Assembly: GCA_038327385.1 (NCBI GenBank)
Contig: JBBQKY010000002.1
Span: 1 to 41,383, forward strand
Length of the DNA stretch: 41,383 nucleotides
From: JAWWPG01 sp038327385
GTDB lineage: Bacteria; Actinomycetota; Actinomycetes; Propionibacteriales; Nocardioidaceae
Direction: 5' to 3'
Every line of letters begins with the position of its first letter. Position 1 is the first letter of the stretch. The position numbers were made by a program, and so were the translations under genes. Below are positions 32,772 to 40,055 of the stretch, piece after piece. Below the pieces are notes generated by a model, which worked only from the letters and a program-made list of their open reading frames with translations, was not told the origin of the DNA and did no database searches.

Positions 32772-33617
32772 GTGTCCGCGACCTCGCCCGGCGCAGCAGA
32801 CCGCGCCCCACTGCTGTCCCGCCTGCGCGCAGGGGAGCTGACAATGATGTTGGGGATCCGTAGCAGCCGTACGACAGACGTCGTTCGAATCGCGCACGCG
32901 ACCGGGCACCAGAGCATCCTGATCGACCTCGAGCACTCGACGATGTCACTCGACACCGCTGCGCTGATGTGCGCCGCTGCCCACGACCTTGAGATGACGC
33001 CGTTCGTTCGTGTTCCCGAGCGGGAGTACGGCGACATCGGCCGGCTGCTCGACGGCGGCGCGAGCGGCATCGTCGCCCCGCGAATCGAGACGTCGACCGA
33101 AGCCGAGGTGGTTGCCAGGGCATGCCGGTTCCCCCCGCGAGGACAGCGCTCGCAGGTCTCCACCGCACCACAGCTCGGCATGCGGCCCACTCCTGCCCAC
33201 GAGCTCAACCCCGCGCTCGACGGGACGACAATCGTGCAGGTTCTCCTGGAGACGCCCCTGGGCATCGCGAACGCGAGCGCCATCGCCGAGATCGATGGTG
33301 TCGACATGCTGGCGGTCGGCGTCAACGACCTCACCGCGGAGCTCGGAGTGCCCGGCCAGTACGCCGACCCACGGGTGCGCGACGCCATCTCAACGGCGGC
33401 TGCGGCCTGCCGGCGTAACAACAAGCTGCTGATGGTCGGGGGAATCGCCGACCTGTCGATTGTCGGTTCCCTTGCCGGCCTCGGAGCCTGTCCCCTTCAC
33501 CTGACAGGGATGGATACCGGCCTGCTGTTCACAGCCGCTGAGGCGCGGGCGGCGGAGGTGTCGCGATGGCACGCCGCACTCAGGTCCGACTCGGCGGGAG
33601 GACCGGAGCCGACGTGA
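32772..33617 (+). CDS. HpcH/HpaI-family aldolase (class II, metal dependent)
   Basis: A 281-residue TIM-barrel aldolase of the group that includes 4-hydroxy-2-oxoheptanedioate aldolase, 2-keto-3-deoxy-rhamnonate/glucarate aldolases and macrophomate-synthase relatives. Seen: SILIDLEHSTMSLDTAALMC, VRVPEREYGDIGRLLDGGAS, GIVAPRIETSTEAEVVARAC, the metal-ligand Glu in VQVLLETPLGIANASAIAEI and Asp in DMLAVGVNDLTAELGVP. It splits a 2-oxo-4-hydroxy acid to pyruvate and an aldehyde, or the reverse. The GTG start is 12 nt after livF and its end overlaps the next start (GTGA), so the enzyme probably acts on what the transporter brings in. Confidence 0.92.
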   Translation: MSATSPGAADRAPLLSRLRAGELTMMLGIRSSRTTDVVRIAHATGHQSILIDLEHSTMSLDTAALMCAAAHDLEMTPFVRVPEREYGDIGRLLDGGASGIVAPRIETSTEAEVVARACRFPPRGQRSQVSTAPQLGMRPTPAHELNPALDGTTIVQVLLETPLGIANASAIAEIDGVDMLAVGVNDLTAELGVPGQYADPRVRDAISTAAAACRRNNKLLMVGGIADLSIVGSLAGLGACPLHLTGMDTGLLFTAAEARAAEVSRWHAALRSDSAGGPEPT

Positions 33618-34489
33618 TTCCAGACATCGTTCACCCCACGCCGATGCGGGATGCCCGGACCAACACGAGGCCGCGGTTTCGCCTGCCCCCTTCGAGCTGC
33701 GACTCGCACTTTCACGTCTTCGAAGAGCTCTACCCACATGTCCCCAAGCCGCTCTACACGTTCCCGGACGCGACGCTGGACCAGTACCTGAGCCTGACGC
33801 AGGAGCTGGGCATCGAGCGGATGGTGCTCGTGCAGCCGACGTACTACGGCACCGACAACCGCCTGACGCTCGACGTCCTGCGTCGGGTCGGGTCGTCGTG
33901 CCGAGCGGTGGTCCAGGTGGCGGAGGACGTATCCGACACTCACCTCGACAGCTGGCACAGCCTCGGCGTTCGGGCGATCCGTCTCGATCTCTTCGCCCGG
34001 GCCGGCTGGCCGATCGAGGACGTGACCGCCTACATCCTTCGCATGGGGGCACGTGCCTGGCCGCGCGGCTGGCACCTCCAGTTCTACTCGCCAGGCCGCC
34101 TCGTGCGCGACCTGTTGCCGTTCCTCAGCCGGCTCGACGGTCCGTTCGTCATCGACCACATGGGCTACATGGTGGAGGACGACGGCCTGACCGATGCCGA
34201 CTTCGACAACCTCCTCGACGTGCTGAGGCAGGGCAGCTGCTGGATCAAGCTGTCCGGACCGTACCGGATAGCGAAGTCCAAGCCGCTTTCGTACGTCGAG
34301 CCAGTGGGTCGCGCCCTGGTGGCAACTCGGCCGGACCGGCTGATCTGGGGCTCCGACTGGCCACACCTACCCAACGGTCAGCGCGACACGGGCGAAGTCC
34401 TGAATCTGCTCATGGACTGGGCCCCGGACGAGCAGGACAGGCACCGCATCCTGGTGCAGTCTCCAGCCGCCCTGTTCTTCACCGACTGA
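33614..34489 (+). CDS. 2-pyrone-4,6-dicarboxylate-lactonase-like amidohydrolase
   Basis: A 291-residue amidohydrolase-2 family TIM barrel. The HxH motif is in SSCDSHFHVFEELYPHVP, followed by TLDQYLSLTQELGIERMVLV, VIDHMGYMVEDDGL (barrel His) and LIWGSDWPHLPNGQ (last-strand Asp). Relatives are 2-pyrone-4,6-dicarboxylate lactonase (LigI), 4-sulfomuconolactone hydrolase and other lactonases of aromatic or uronate breakdown. The GTG start lies inside the stop of the aldolase gene (GTGA). Lactonase plus pyruvate aldolase plus importer suggests a pathway for a lactone-forming dicarboxylate or sugar acid; the compound is not known. Confidence 0.92.
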   Translation: MIPDIVHPTPMRDARTNTRPRFRLPPSSCDSHFHVFEELYPHVPKPLYTFPDATLDQYLSLTQELGIERMVLVQPTYYGTDNRLTLDVLRRVGSSCRAVVQVAEDVSDTHLDSWHSLGVRAIRLDLFARAGWPIEDVTAYILRMGARAWPRGWHLQFYSPGRLVRDLLPFLSRLDGPFVIDHMGYMVEDDGLTDADFDNLLDVLRQGSCWIKLSGPYRIAKSKPLSYVEPVGRALVATRPDRLIWGSDWPHLPNGQRDTGEVLNLLMDWAPDEQDRHRILVQSPAALFFTD

Positions 34490-34546
34490 CGTCGCCACAC
34501 CGCGGGCTCACGCGTGCGCGCTCCCTTCCGTCGTAGGGTCGGCGGC

Positions 34547-35062
34547 ATGAGCAGCGCACCCGACGACCGGGCCCCGAAGGACCGCGAGCAGCCCTGGTCC
34601 GACGACGGTCCCGAGCACGGCCGGGTCGTTGTCGTTACCGACAACCCGATCGGCCGTGCGGTGGTCGAGATCGCCCGGATCGCCGGACGTCGTACGACGC
34701 TGCTGGCCGACGAGGGTGTCGAGCAGTCGCCGCTGGAGTGGTTGACCGGCCACCGGCTTGACGGGCGCGACGCGTTGGTGCTGTGCGACCACGACACTCC
34801 GGAGATGGATGCGATCCTCAGGCACGCACTGGAGGGGCAGGCTGGGTACATCGCGATGATGGGAAGCCGGCGCCGCGCCGAGACCGTCTTCTCGACGCTC
34901 GCTGAGAACCTGTCACCGCAGACGCTGGCACGACTGCACGTCCCTGCGGGTCTCAACATCGGCGGCAAAGCGCCCGGAGAGATCGCGCTGTCGGTCGTCG
35001 CCGAGATCGTCGCGGTGTCCTACGGCCGCGATGGCGGTCCCATGAAAGCAGTCATCCGATGA
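34547..35062 (+). CDS. XdhC-family Rossmann-domain protein, stand-alone
   Basis: A 171-residue protein that matches only the C-terminal Rossmann part of XdhC/CoxI: VVVVTDNPIGRAVVEIARIA, ALVLCDHDTPEMDAILRHAL, GYIAMMGSRRRAETVFSTL, and LHVPAGLNIGGKAPGEIALS with VVAEIVAVSYGR. Full XdhC proteins deliver sulfurated molybdenum cofactor to xanthine-dehydrogenase-type enzymes; no such enzyme gene is in this window. The ATG at 34547 fits the domain; the preceding 57 nt after the amidohydrolase stop may hold a separate promoter. It converges with and overlaps the end of the LysR gene by 11 nt. Confidence 0.88.
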   Translation: MSSAPDDRAPKDREQPWSDDGPEHGRVVVVTDNPIGRAVVEIARIAGRRTTLLADEGVEQSPLEWLTGHRLDGRDALVLCDHDTPEMDAILRHALEGQAGYIAMMGSRRRAETVFSTLAENLSPQTLARLHVPAGLNIGGKAPGEIALSVVAEIVAVSYGRDGGPMKAVIR

Positions 35063-35930
35063 GGCGACGGAGCAGCAGCGCGAGTGGGGGCCAGACCGCG
35101 CGGCCTCGGCGGGTGCTCGCGTAGGCGCGCAGCTGGACGTCCGGCTGGGCGAGCGGCAGCAGCGCAACGCCTCGTTTCCGTGGGCGATCGGCTGGCAGTA
35201 GTCCGATGCCCATCCCTGCGAGGATGAGATCCTCGACGAGATCGAGGCTGTCGCACCGATGGGCTACCCGCGGCTGGAAGCCGGCCATGGACGCGATGAG
35301 ACGCACGACGTCCTCGTCGGCGGGGTTACGGGAGTTGCCGATCCAGTCGTGGTCGCGGTAGGCATGGAAGATCGCCACGGCGTCGCTCCGCGCGCCGGGT
35401 GCCGGTCGGGGGACGCCGAGGCTCCAGGGAGTGGACCACAGCGGGACGCTGTCCAGGGTGGGGTCGCTGCTGGCCGGTGCGAGGTTGTAGTCGTAGGTGA
35501 GCGCGAGGTCGGCGCCGTCGATGGCGAGGAGGGCGAGGGCCTCGGCGGGCTCGTGTTCCTGCAGGACGACTGTCACGCTCGGGTGGCTGACTGCGAGCTC
35601 GTTGACGATGGGCAGGAGCGTACGGCGGATGGCGGTGGCGAACCCGGAGACGCGGACCGTGCCAGCGGGGTCGGAGTCGGGGTCGAGGTCCACGCGCGCT
35701 GCCTCCACAGCGCTCAGGATGGTTGCCGCGTGACCGGCAAGGCGTCGACCCGCCGCGGTCAGCCGGACGCGCCGGCCCACCGGCTCGATTAGTTGGGTTC
35801 CGGTCTCCTGGGCAAGCTTGGCGATCTGCTGCGACACCGTGGAAGTCGTCGTCTCGAGGTGCTCGGCGACGCTGCGCATCGAACCCAGCCGCGAGAGCTC
35901 CAGCAGCGCCTGCAGTCGCCTGGTTTCCAC
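35052..35930 (-). CDS. LysR family transcriptional regulator (divergent from EamA exporter)
   Basis: A 292-residue LysR protein with the winged helix at residues 1-60 (METRRLQALLELSRLGSMRS, EHLETTTSTVSQQIAKLAQE, VRLTAAGRRLAGHAATIL) and the effector domain (TVRVSGFATAIRRTLLPIVN, VVLQEHEPAEALALLAIDGA, LVEDLILAGMGIGLLPADRP). It faces an EamA-type exporter gene with 83 nt between starts, a frequent arrangement in which the LysR protein senses the exported metabolite. Confidence 0.95.
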   Translation of the reverse strand: METRRLQALLELSRLGSMRSVAEHLETTTSTVSQQIAKLAQETGTQLIEPVGRRVRLTAAGRRLAGHAATILSAVEAARVDLDPDSDPAGTVRVSGFATAIRRTLLPIVNELAVSHPSVTVVLQEHEPAEALALLAIDGADLALTYDYNLAPASSDPTLDSVPLWSTPWSLGVPRPAPGARSDAVAIFHAYRDHDWIGNSRNPADEDVVRLIASMAGFQPRVAHRCDSLDLVEDLILAGMGIGLLPADRPRKRGVALLPLAQPDVQLRAYASTRRGRAVWPPLALLLRRLIG

Positions 35931-35949
35931 GCCTTCTATTGTGCATGAT

Positions 35950-35974
35950 ATGCGAACGCATTGTTCGGCATTGT
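35950..35974. promoter_or_regulatory. palindrome and 10-bp-spaced direct repeat between LysR and EamA genes
   Basis: ATGCG-AA-CGCAT (35950-35961) is a perfect 5-bp inverted repeat. Its right arm begins the first copy of GCATTGT (35958-35964), repeated 10 bp further on (35968-35974). Such same-face repeats fit the two contact sites of a LysR tetramer controlling both divergent genes. Confidence 0.45.
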
Positions 35975-36013
35975 CACGTGGACGCGAACGAAAGTATTCG
36001 GTCTACTGTGCTC

Positions 36014-36994
36014 ATGGCCTCCTCACCGGCGACACACGCCGGCCGCGTCGGCGCCTCGATGGCGCTGACGGCGATGTGCTGTGTGCAGCTCGGCGTGGCT
36101 GTGTCGGTCGGGTTGTCCGACCAGATCGGCGCTGAGGGTGTGGCCTGGCTGCGACTCGCGTGGGCCGGTGTCGTCCTCTTGGTGGTCGTGCGTCCCTGGC
36201 GGACGTCGTTCACTCGTCGCGTACTGCTGACGTGCGTGGTCCTCGGCGTCGTCACCGCTGGGATGACCATGCTCTATATGGCTGCCGTCGTACGCCTGCC
36301 GCTGGGAACCGCCAGCGCGCTGGAGTTCCTCGGGCCACTCGGCGTCGCTGTTGTCCGAGGGTCGGGCGTGGGGCGGTTCTGGGCATTCCTCGCGGCCACT
36401 GGCGTAGTGGCGCTCACCGAGCCGTGGCACGGCGGCACGGATCCGCTCGGTGCGGTGTTCGCCCTCGGCGCTGCTGCCTGCTGGGCGGGCTACATCGTGC
36501 TGACGCAGCGAGCCGGAGACGAGGTGACGGGCCTGCGCGCATTGGCCGTGTCCCTACCGGTGGCCGCCGTGGTCGCCACTATGACGGTCGGACCTGGCAT
36601 CGTCGGCCAGCTGGGTTGGCGGCTGCTGATCGTCGGCCTCGGCCTGGCCATGCTGCTGCCCGTGATCCCGTTCAGCCTCGAGCTACTCGCCTTGCGACGG
36701 CTGACGACCGCAGCGTTCGGGACACTGATGAGCCTGGAGCCCGCCATCGCGCTCCTCATCGGCCTGGTCGTCCTAGGTCAGGTCCCGCGACCGGGTGGCA
36801 TGCTCGGGATCGTGCTGGTGGTGGTCGCCGGCATCGCTGCGGAGCGCACCGGTGGACGCGGCGAAGGCATCCGGACGGGGTCCCCGAGAGACGAGCGTCA
36901 CGCTCTTTCGGAGTCGCAAAGTGCTGTTTCGAGTACTTCGATCTGCAATACTAGAGGCATGGCGAGAGAGACTCGCCGGCACCGAAGGATCTGA
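36014..36994 (+). CDS. EamA/RhtA-type metabolite exporter
   Basis: A 326-residue membrane protein with ten predicted helices in two EamA repeats (AVSVGLSDQIGAEGVAWLRL, LGTASALEFLGPLGVAVVRG, GAVFALGAAACWAGYIVLTQ, TAAFGTLMSLEPAIALLIGL). It resembles the RhtA group that exports threonine, homoserine and other amino acids or toxic metabolites. ATG 36014 is preferred; a GTG at 36008 is in frame. The last 45 residues after AERTGG are polar and encoded by AT-richer DNA that also looks like the promoter of the small gene behind it, so the tail may not be conserved. Confidence 0.92.
   Translation: MASSPATHAGRVGASMALTAMCCVQLGVAVSVGLSDQIGAEGVAWLRLAWAGVVLLVVVRPWRTSFTRRVLLTCVVLGVVTAGMTMLYMAAVVRLPLGTASALEFLGPLGVAVVRGSGVGRFWAFLAATGVVALTEPWHGGTDPLGAVFALGAAACWAGYIVLTQRAGDEVTGLRALAVSLPVAAVVATMTVGPGIVGQLGWRLLIVGLGLAMLLPVIPFSLELLALRRLTTAAFGTLMSLEPAIALLIGLVVLGQVPRPGGMLGIVLVVVAGIAAERTGGRGEGIRTGSPRDERHALSESQSAVSSTSICNTRGMARETRRHRRI
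36947..36977 (+). promoter_or_regulatory. extended -10 element and leader hairpin before the 49-residue gene
   Basis: TGC-AATACT (hexamer 36947-36952) resembles an extended -10. It is followed by a perfect 6-bp hairpin, GGCGAG (36961-36966), 5-nt loop, CTCGCC (36972-36977), and then by AAGGA and the ATG at 37000. The start is thus served by its own promoter inside the 3' end of the exporter gene. Confidence 0.4.
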
Positions 36995-36999
36995 TCGAC

Positions 37000-37149
37000 A
37001 TGTCTCACATCACCTCAGCCTCGTCAAACGGCCGGACCTCGAAGGTCACGCGCTTTACGGCGGCTGTGCGCAGGACCTGGGCGGACGCTCGCTACGCGGA
37101 CCGCCGGCTCATGGAGATGCGCACCAACCTCAGCCGCCACTCCGGCTGA
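37000..37149 (+). CDS. small basic protein, 49 residues
   Basis: An open frame below the usual length limit. It starts with ATG 10 nt after AAGGA and encodes MSHITSASSNGRTSKVTRFT, then AAVRRTWADARYADRRLMEM and ends RTNLSRHSG. The C-terminal part forms an amphipathic, Arg-rich helix. The block 'W-A-D-A-x-Y-A-D-R-R-L' resembles short proteins I associate with actinobacterial genomes, but I know no function. It follows the exporter gene by 5 nt and seems to have its own promoter. Confidence 0.6.
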   Translation: MSHITSASSNGRTSKVTRFTAAVRRTWADARYADRRLMEMRTNLSRHSG

Positions 37150-37203
37150 CCTGCTTGGGCCCGCCCCGTCGGAAAGTCCGGATCGGTGGCACCGGCCCTT
37201 GCC

Positions 37204-38007
37204 TTACTCCGCTCTCGCGGCGAGCTCTATCGTCAGCGGCACCACGTCAGCGATCGAGTCGACGACTCGGGTGGGTCGATAGGGGAAGCGCTCAACGGCC
37301 TCCCGGGACGTCGATCCCGTGAGGACGAGGATGGTCCGCAACCCCGCCTCGATGCCACTGATGACATCGGTGTCCATTCGGTCCCCGATCATGACGGTGC
37401 TCTCGGAGTGGGCCTCGATCTGGTTGAGGGCGCTGCGCATCATCAGCGGGTTTGGCTTGCCGACAAAGTACGGCTTGGCGCCGGTCGCGGCGGTGATCAA
37501 CGCAGCGACAGACCCTGTCGAGGGAAGAGTTCCTTGGGGGGACGGGCCGCTCGGGTCGGGGTGGGTGGCGACAAAGCGCGCGCCCCCCTCGATGAGCCGG
37601 ATCGCTTTGGTGATCGCTTCGAAGGAGTAGGTCCGGGTCTCGCCGAGAACCACGTAGTCGGGGTTGCGTTCGGTCAGCACATAACCGACCGCATGCAGTG
37701 CCGTCGTCAGGCCAGCCTCACCGATGACGTACGCCGACCCGCCCGGCCGCTGGTCGTCCAGGAAGCTGGCGGTAGCCAGCGCAGAGGTCCAGATGGACTG
37801 CTCGGGTACGTCGATCCCGCTCGTCAGCAATCGAGCGCGCAAGTCGCGCGGGGTGAACATCGGGTTGTTGGTCAGCACCAGGAAGGGCCGGCCGGTGTCG
37901 CGGAGAGCGGTGATGAACTCGCTGGCCCCCGGGATGGCAGAGTCCTCGCGAACCAGCACGCCATCCATGTCGGTGAGCCAGCTCTCGACTGGTCTCGGTT
38001 CAGTCAT
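37204..38007 (-). CDS. HAD-IIA (NagD-like) phosphatase
   Basis: A 267-residue haloacid-dehalogenase phosphatase of subclass IIA. Motif I is LTDMDGVLVR (nucleophile Asp13, general acid Asp15), motif II FLVLTNNP, the C2 cap lies between (about residues 85-180), then the Lys of motif III in PYFVGKPNPLMMRSALNQIE and motif IV in VMIGDRMDTDVISGIEAGLR. Such enzymes dephosphorylate sugar phosphates, nucleoside monophosphates or glycerol phosphates; the real substrate is not known. It is transcribed away from the MntA/HepT pair, with about 60 nt between the starts. Confidence 0.94.
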   Translation of the reverse strand: MTEPRPVESWLTDMDGVLVREDSAIPGASEFITALRDTGRPFLVLTNNPMFTPRDLRARLLTSGIDVPEQSIWTSALATASFLDDQRPGGSAYVIGEAGLTTALHAVGYVLTERNPDYVVLGETRTYSFEAITKAIRLIEGGARFVATHPDPSGPSPQGTLPSTGSVAALITAATGAKPYFVGKPNPLMMRSALNQIEAHSESTVMIGDRMDTDVISGIEAGLRTILVLTGSTSREAVERFPYRPTRVVDSIADVVPLTIELAARAE

Positions 38008-38057
38008 CGGTGTAGGTCGACCCTTGTCGCTCGTCGCTCGTCGTGGCCAGCTGGCTG

Positions 38058-38094
38058 ACTCCTCACAAGTGAGTCCTCATCGGCGGAGTCCTCA
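38058..38094. promoter_or_regulatory. palindrome and threefold repeat at the start of the toxin-antitoxin pair
   Basis: The 8-mer A(G/C)TCCTCA occurs three times at 38058-38065, 38072-38079 and 38087-38094, every 14-15 bp. The first copy is part of a perfect palindrome CTCAC-AA-GTGAG (38062-38073) whose right arm contains the proposed GTG start of mntA. This is what an autoregulatory operator could look like. Confidence 0.45.
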
Positions 38095-38458
38095 ACCTAG
38101 CTCACCTGACACGGCCCGCCGCAGTCCTCGTCGCGCTAGGACGAGAAGGTCGTCGTACGCAGGCCAGAGACGCCTTCTCGCGAAGCTCAGGCGTGGGACG
38201 TGCCGTCGCCACGGCGTCACCCGGCTGGCGGTGTTCGGCTCCGCTGTGTCCGGTGACTTCGACCCTGAACGCAGTGACGTTGATTTCCTGGTTGAGTTCG
38301 CCGGGGCCGAGGACGGCTTCACGGCATACTTCGCGCTCAAAGAGGATTTGGAGACTCTGCTGAGCCGACCGGTCGACTTGGTCATGCCGGGGGCTCTCGA
38401 GAATCCCTACTTCGCAGCCACCGTCGCGGCGACCGCCGAAGACCTCTATGCAGCCTGA
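38069..38458 (+). CDS. mntA: MntA-type minimal nucleotidyltransferase (antitoxin)
   Basis: The nucleotidyltransferase core is complete: LAVFGSAVSGDFDPERSDVD (Gly-Ser loop 57-58, metal-binding Asp70 and Asp72) with the third acidic residue in RPVDLVMPG (Asp103), counting from the GTG at 38069. MntA antitoxins add AMP groups to a Tyr of the HepT toxin and so silence it. The start is uncertain: no ATG exists upstream in frame, and the first 35 residues from this GTG are Arg/Ser/Pro-rich and unlike the family, so a start nearer LLAKLRR (nt 38174) by a non-standard codon, or an upstream frameshift, is possible. The end overlaps hepT by 11 nt. Confidence 0.8.
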   Translation: MSPHRRSPQPSSPDTARRSPRRARTRRSSYAGQRRLLAKLRRGTCRRHGVTRLAVFGSAVSGDFDPERSDVDFLVEFAGAEDGFTAYFALKEDLETLLSRPVDLVMPGALENPYFAATVAATAEDLYAA

Positions 38459-38822
38459 CGCTCCGGCGCTGCTGTGGGATGCCCGGCGCGCCGTACAGTT
38501 GATTCAGGACTTCATCGCTGGGGAGTCGCTGGAGCAGTACGAGCGCGACGCCATGCTCCGCTCGGCCGTCGAGCAGCAGTTCGAAATCAGCGCCGAGGCG
38601 TTGAACAAACTCAACCGGGCTGATCCTGAGACGGCCGCAAGAATCGCCGACCTGCCCAAGATCGTCGCCTTCCGAAACATCTTGGCGCACGGCTACGCCA
38701 CGATCGACAACGAGCTTGTCTGGCACTTCGCCAACACTCGTCTCGTCGAACGTACGCAGAACCGCGTCACTGGCGGCTACTTGACGCGGGTGCGGGTCGG
38801 CCCGCTGATGGGGCGTGGGTAG
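38448..38822 (+). CDS. hepT: HepT-type HEPN RNase toxin (DUF86)
   Basis: A 124-residue all-helical HEPN protein. The toxin motif R-N-x3-H-x-Y is intact as RNILAHGY (residues 76-83), where Arg and His form the RNase site and Tyr83 is the residue modified by MntA. Other family blocks are QLIQDFIAGESLEQYERDAM and LRSAVEQQFEISAEALNKL. After LVWHFANTRL the C-terminal 30 residues (TQNRVTGGYLTRVRVGPLMG) differ from the usual ending, so the tail may be altered. It is translationally coupled to mntA by an 11-nt overlap. Confidence 0.88.
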   Translation: MQPDAPALLWDARRAVQLIQDFIAGESLEQYERDAMLRSAVEQQFEISAEALNKLNRADPETAARIADLPKIVAFRNILAHGYATIDNELVWHFANTRLVERTQNRVTGGYLTRVRVGPLMGRG

Positions 38823-38879
38823 TCCTTCCGGAGGTCTGGATGCGGGTGTACGTGAGGGGCTGGCGCGATCCGGTGGGCC

Positions 38880-39857
38880 TTAGAATTGTCCGACGACGTC
38901 GATCACCAGCACTGCCGCGGGCCTGGCGGGTTGCGCGGGACTCGATCCGGAGGCGGGAGTGGCGGGAGTCGCCGGGAGGAGTACGACGGAGCGCGAGCCG
39001 ATGCGCTGACCGTTGAGCGCGCTCGCGAGTGGCAGCACGTTCGACCCACTGACCTCCTGCGGCGCCTGGCCCCAGGTTGCCTGCGTGTTCTTGCCGGTGG
39101 CGAGATCGGTTTGCACCAGTTGCAGCACGAGAGTGTCCGACGGGTTGATCTTGTCGCCCGTGCCCTTGACGAGCAGCTTCGAGACAGGCTTCTTAGGCGC
39201 CTTGACGCCGGCGAGGCTCGTGATAGCGGGTTCCTTGGCTGGAGTGTTGGAGACCTTCGGCCAGCCTGCGGGGAGGGCGCCGGCCGGCGTCCCGGGCGCC
39301 GAAGCGTCGGGTTTGTAGACCGCGACCAGGTCGACCACGAAGACCAGCGTGTCGGTGCCACTGATTCCCGCCTGGCTGTTGCCGCCGGCGCCGTAGCCGT
39401 CGGCTGGCGGGATCGTCAGGAGCACTCGCGATCCAAGCTTCTGGCCCACCAGCGTCTTATCCCATCCAGGGATGACCTGGCCCTTGCCAATGACGAATCC
39501 GGCCGGCGCGCCGCGGGAGAACGAGCTGTCGAAGACTCTCTTGTTGGCCCACGACTCTCCCACGTAGTTGGCGACCAGGGTGTCGCCGGCCGCGACCGCG
39601 GCACCCTTGCCCTGGCCCAGCGTCTTCTCGGTCAGCTTGGCCGGTGCTTGGGTATCAGGGATGGTGAGCGTCGGCGTGGAGCCAAAGTCACCAGTGACGG
39701 TGACTCCCGAGGCGACGCCAGCGGTAGGTGTGCTCTGCCGTGGACTCTGGGACCCGGAGGGCGCCCCTCGCGAGGCCGATGAGCATGCGGTGACCGCGGT
39801 GGTGAAAGCAGCGACGACGACCATGAGCGCCGCGACACGGCGTGAGACGTGAAACAC
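38880..39857 (-). CDS. FKBP-type peptidyl-prolyl isomerase lipoprotein with two FKBP-like domains
   Basis: A 325-residue exported lipoprotein: signal peptide with RR and hydrophobic core (VAALMVVVAAFTTAVTA) and lipobox Cys25, then a Ser/Pro-rich linker. The first FKBP domain (about residues 75-185) is complete: GDTLVANYVGESWANKRVFD, SSFSRGAPAGFVIGKGQVIP, GWDKTLVGQKLGSRVLLTIP, PADGYGAGG and TLVFVVDLVAV. The second (about 225-325) has the same strand order (KLLVKGTGDKINPSDTLVLQ, LASALNGQRIGSRSVVLLPA, AVLVIDVVGQF) but lacks the aromatic site residues, so it is probably a non-catalytic copy. It should help fold exported proteins. The GTG at 39857 is the only start that gives the signal peptide. 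Confidence 0.92.
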   Translation of the reverse strand: MFHVSRRVAALMVVVAAFTTAVTACSSASRGAPSGSQSPRQSTPTAGVASGVTVTGDFGSTPTLTIPDTQAPAKLTEKTLGQGKGAAVAAGDTLVANYVGESWANKRVFDSSFSRGAPAGFVIGKGQVIPGWDKTLVGQKLGSRVLLTIPPADGYGAGGNSQAGISGTDTLVFVVDLVAVYKPDASAPGTPAGALPAGWPKVSNTPAKEPAITSLAGVKAPKKPVSKLLVKGTGDKINPSDTLVLQLVQTDLATGKNTQATWGQAPQEVSGSNVLPLASALNGQRIGSRSVVLLPATPATPASGSSPAQPARPAAVLVIDVVGQF

Positions 39858-40055
39858 GAGTTATCCCGTCGGAGTTGTCCGGCAAAGGTGCCAGCCTAGC
39901 CCGCTTACTTACAGGCCCAAGGTCTACATGGCGCAGTGTGACGAACCTTCGCCCCGCGCGACCGCTCGTGAACTCGCAAGGGGCGTGTGCGAGAAAGTTG
40001 CGATATGACGCACTGTCCGAACAGGTCGTGGACGGGCGCAATGCGCGAGCATCGC

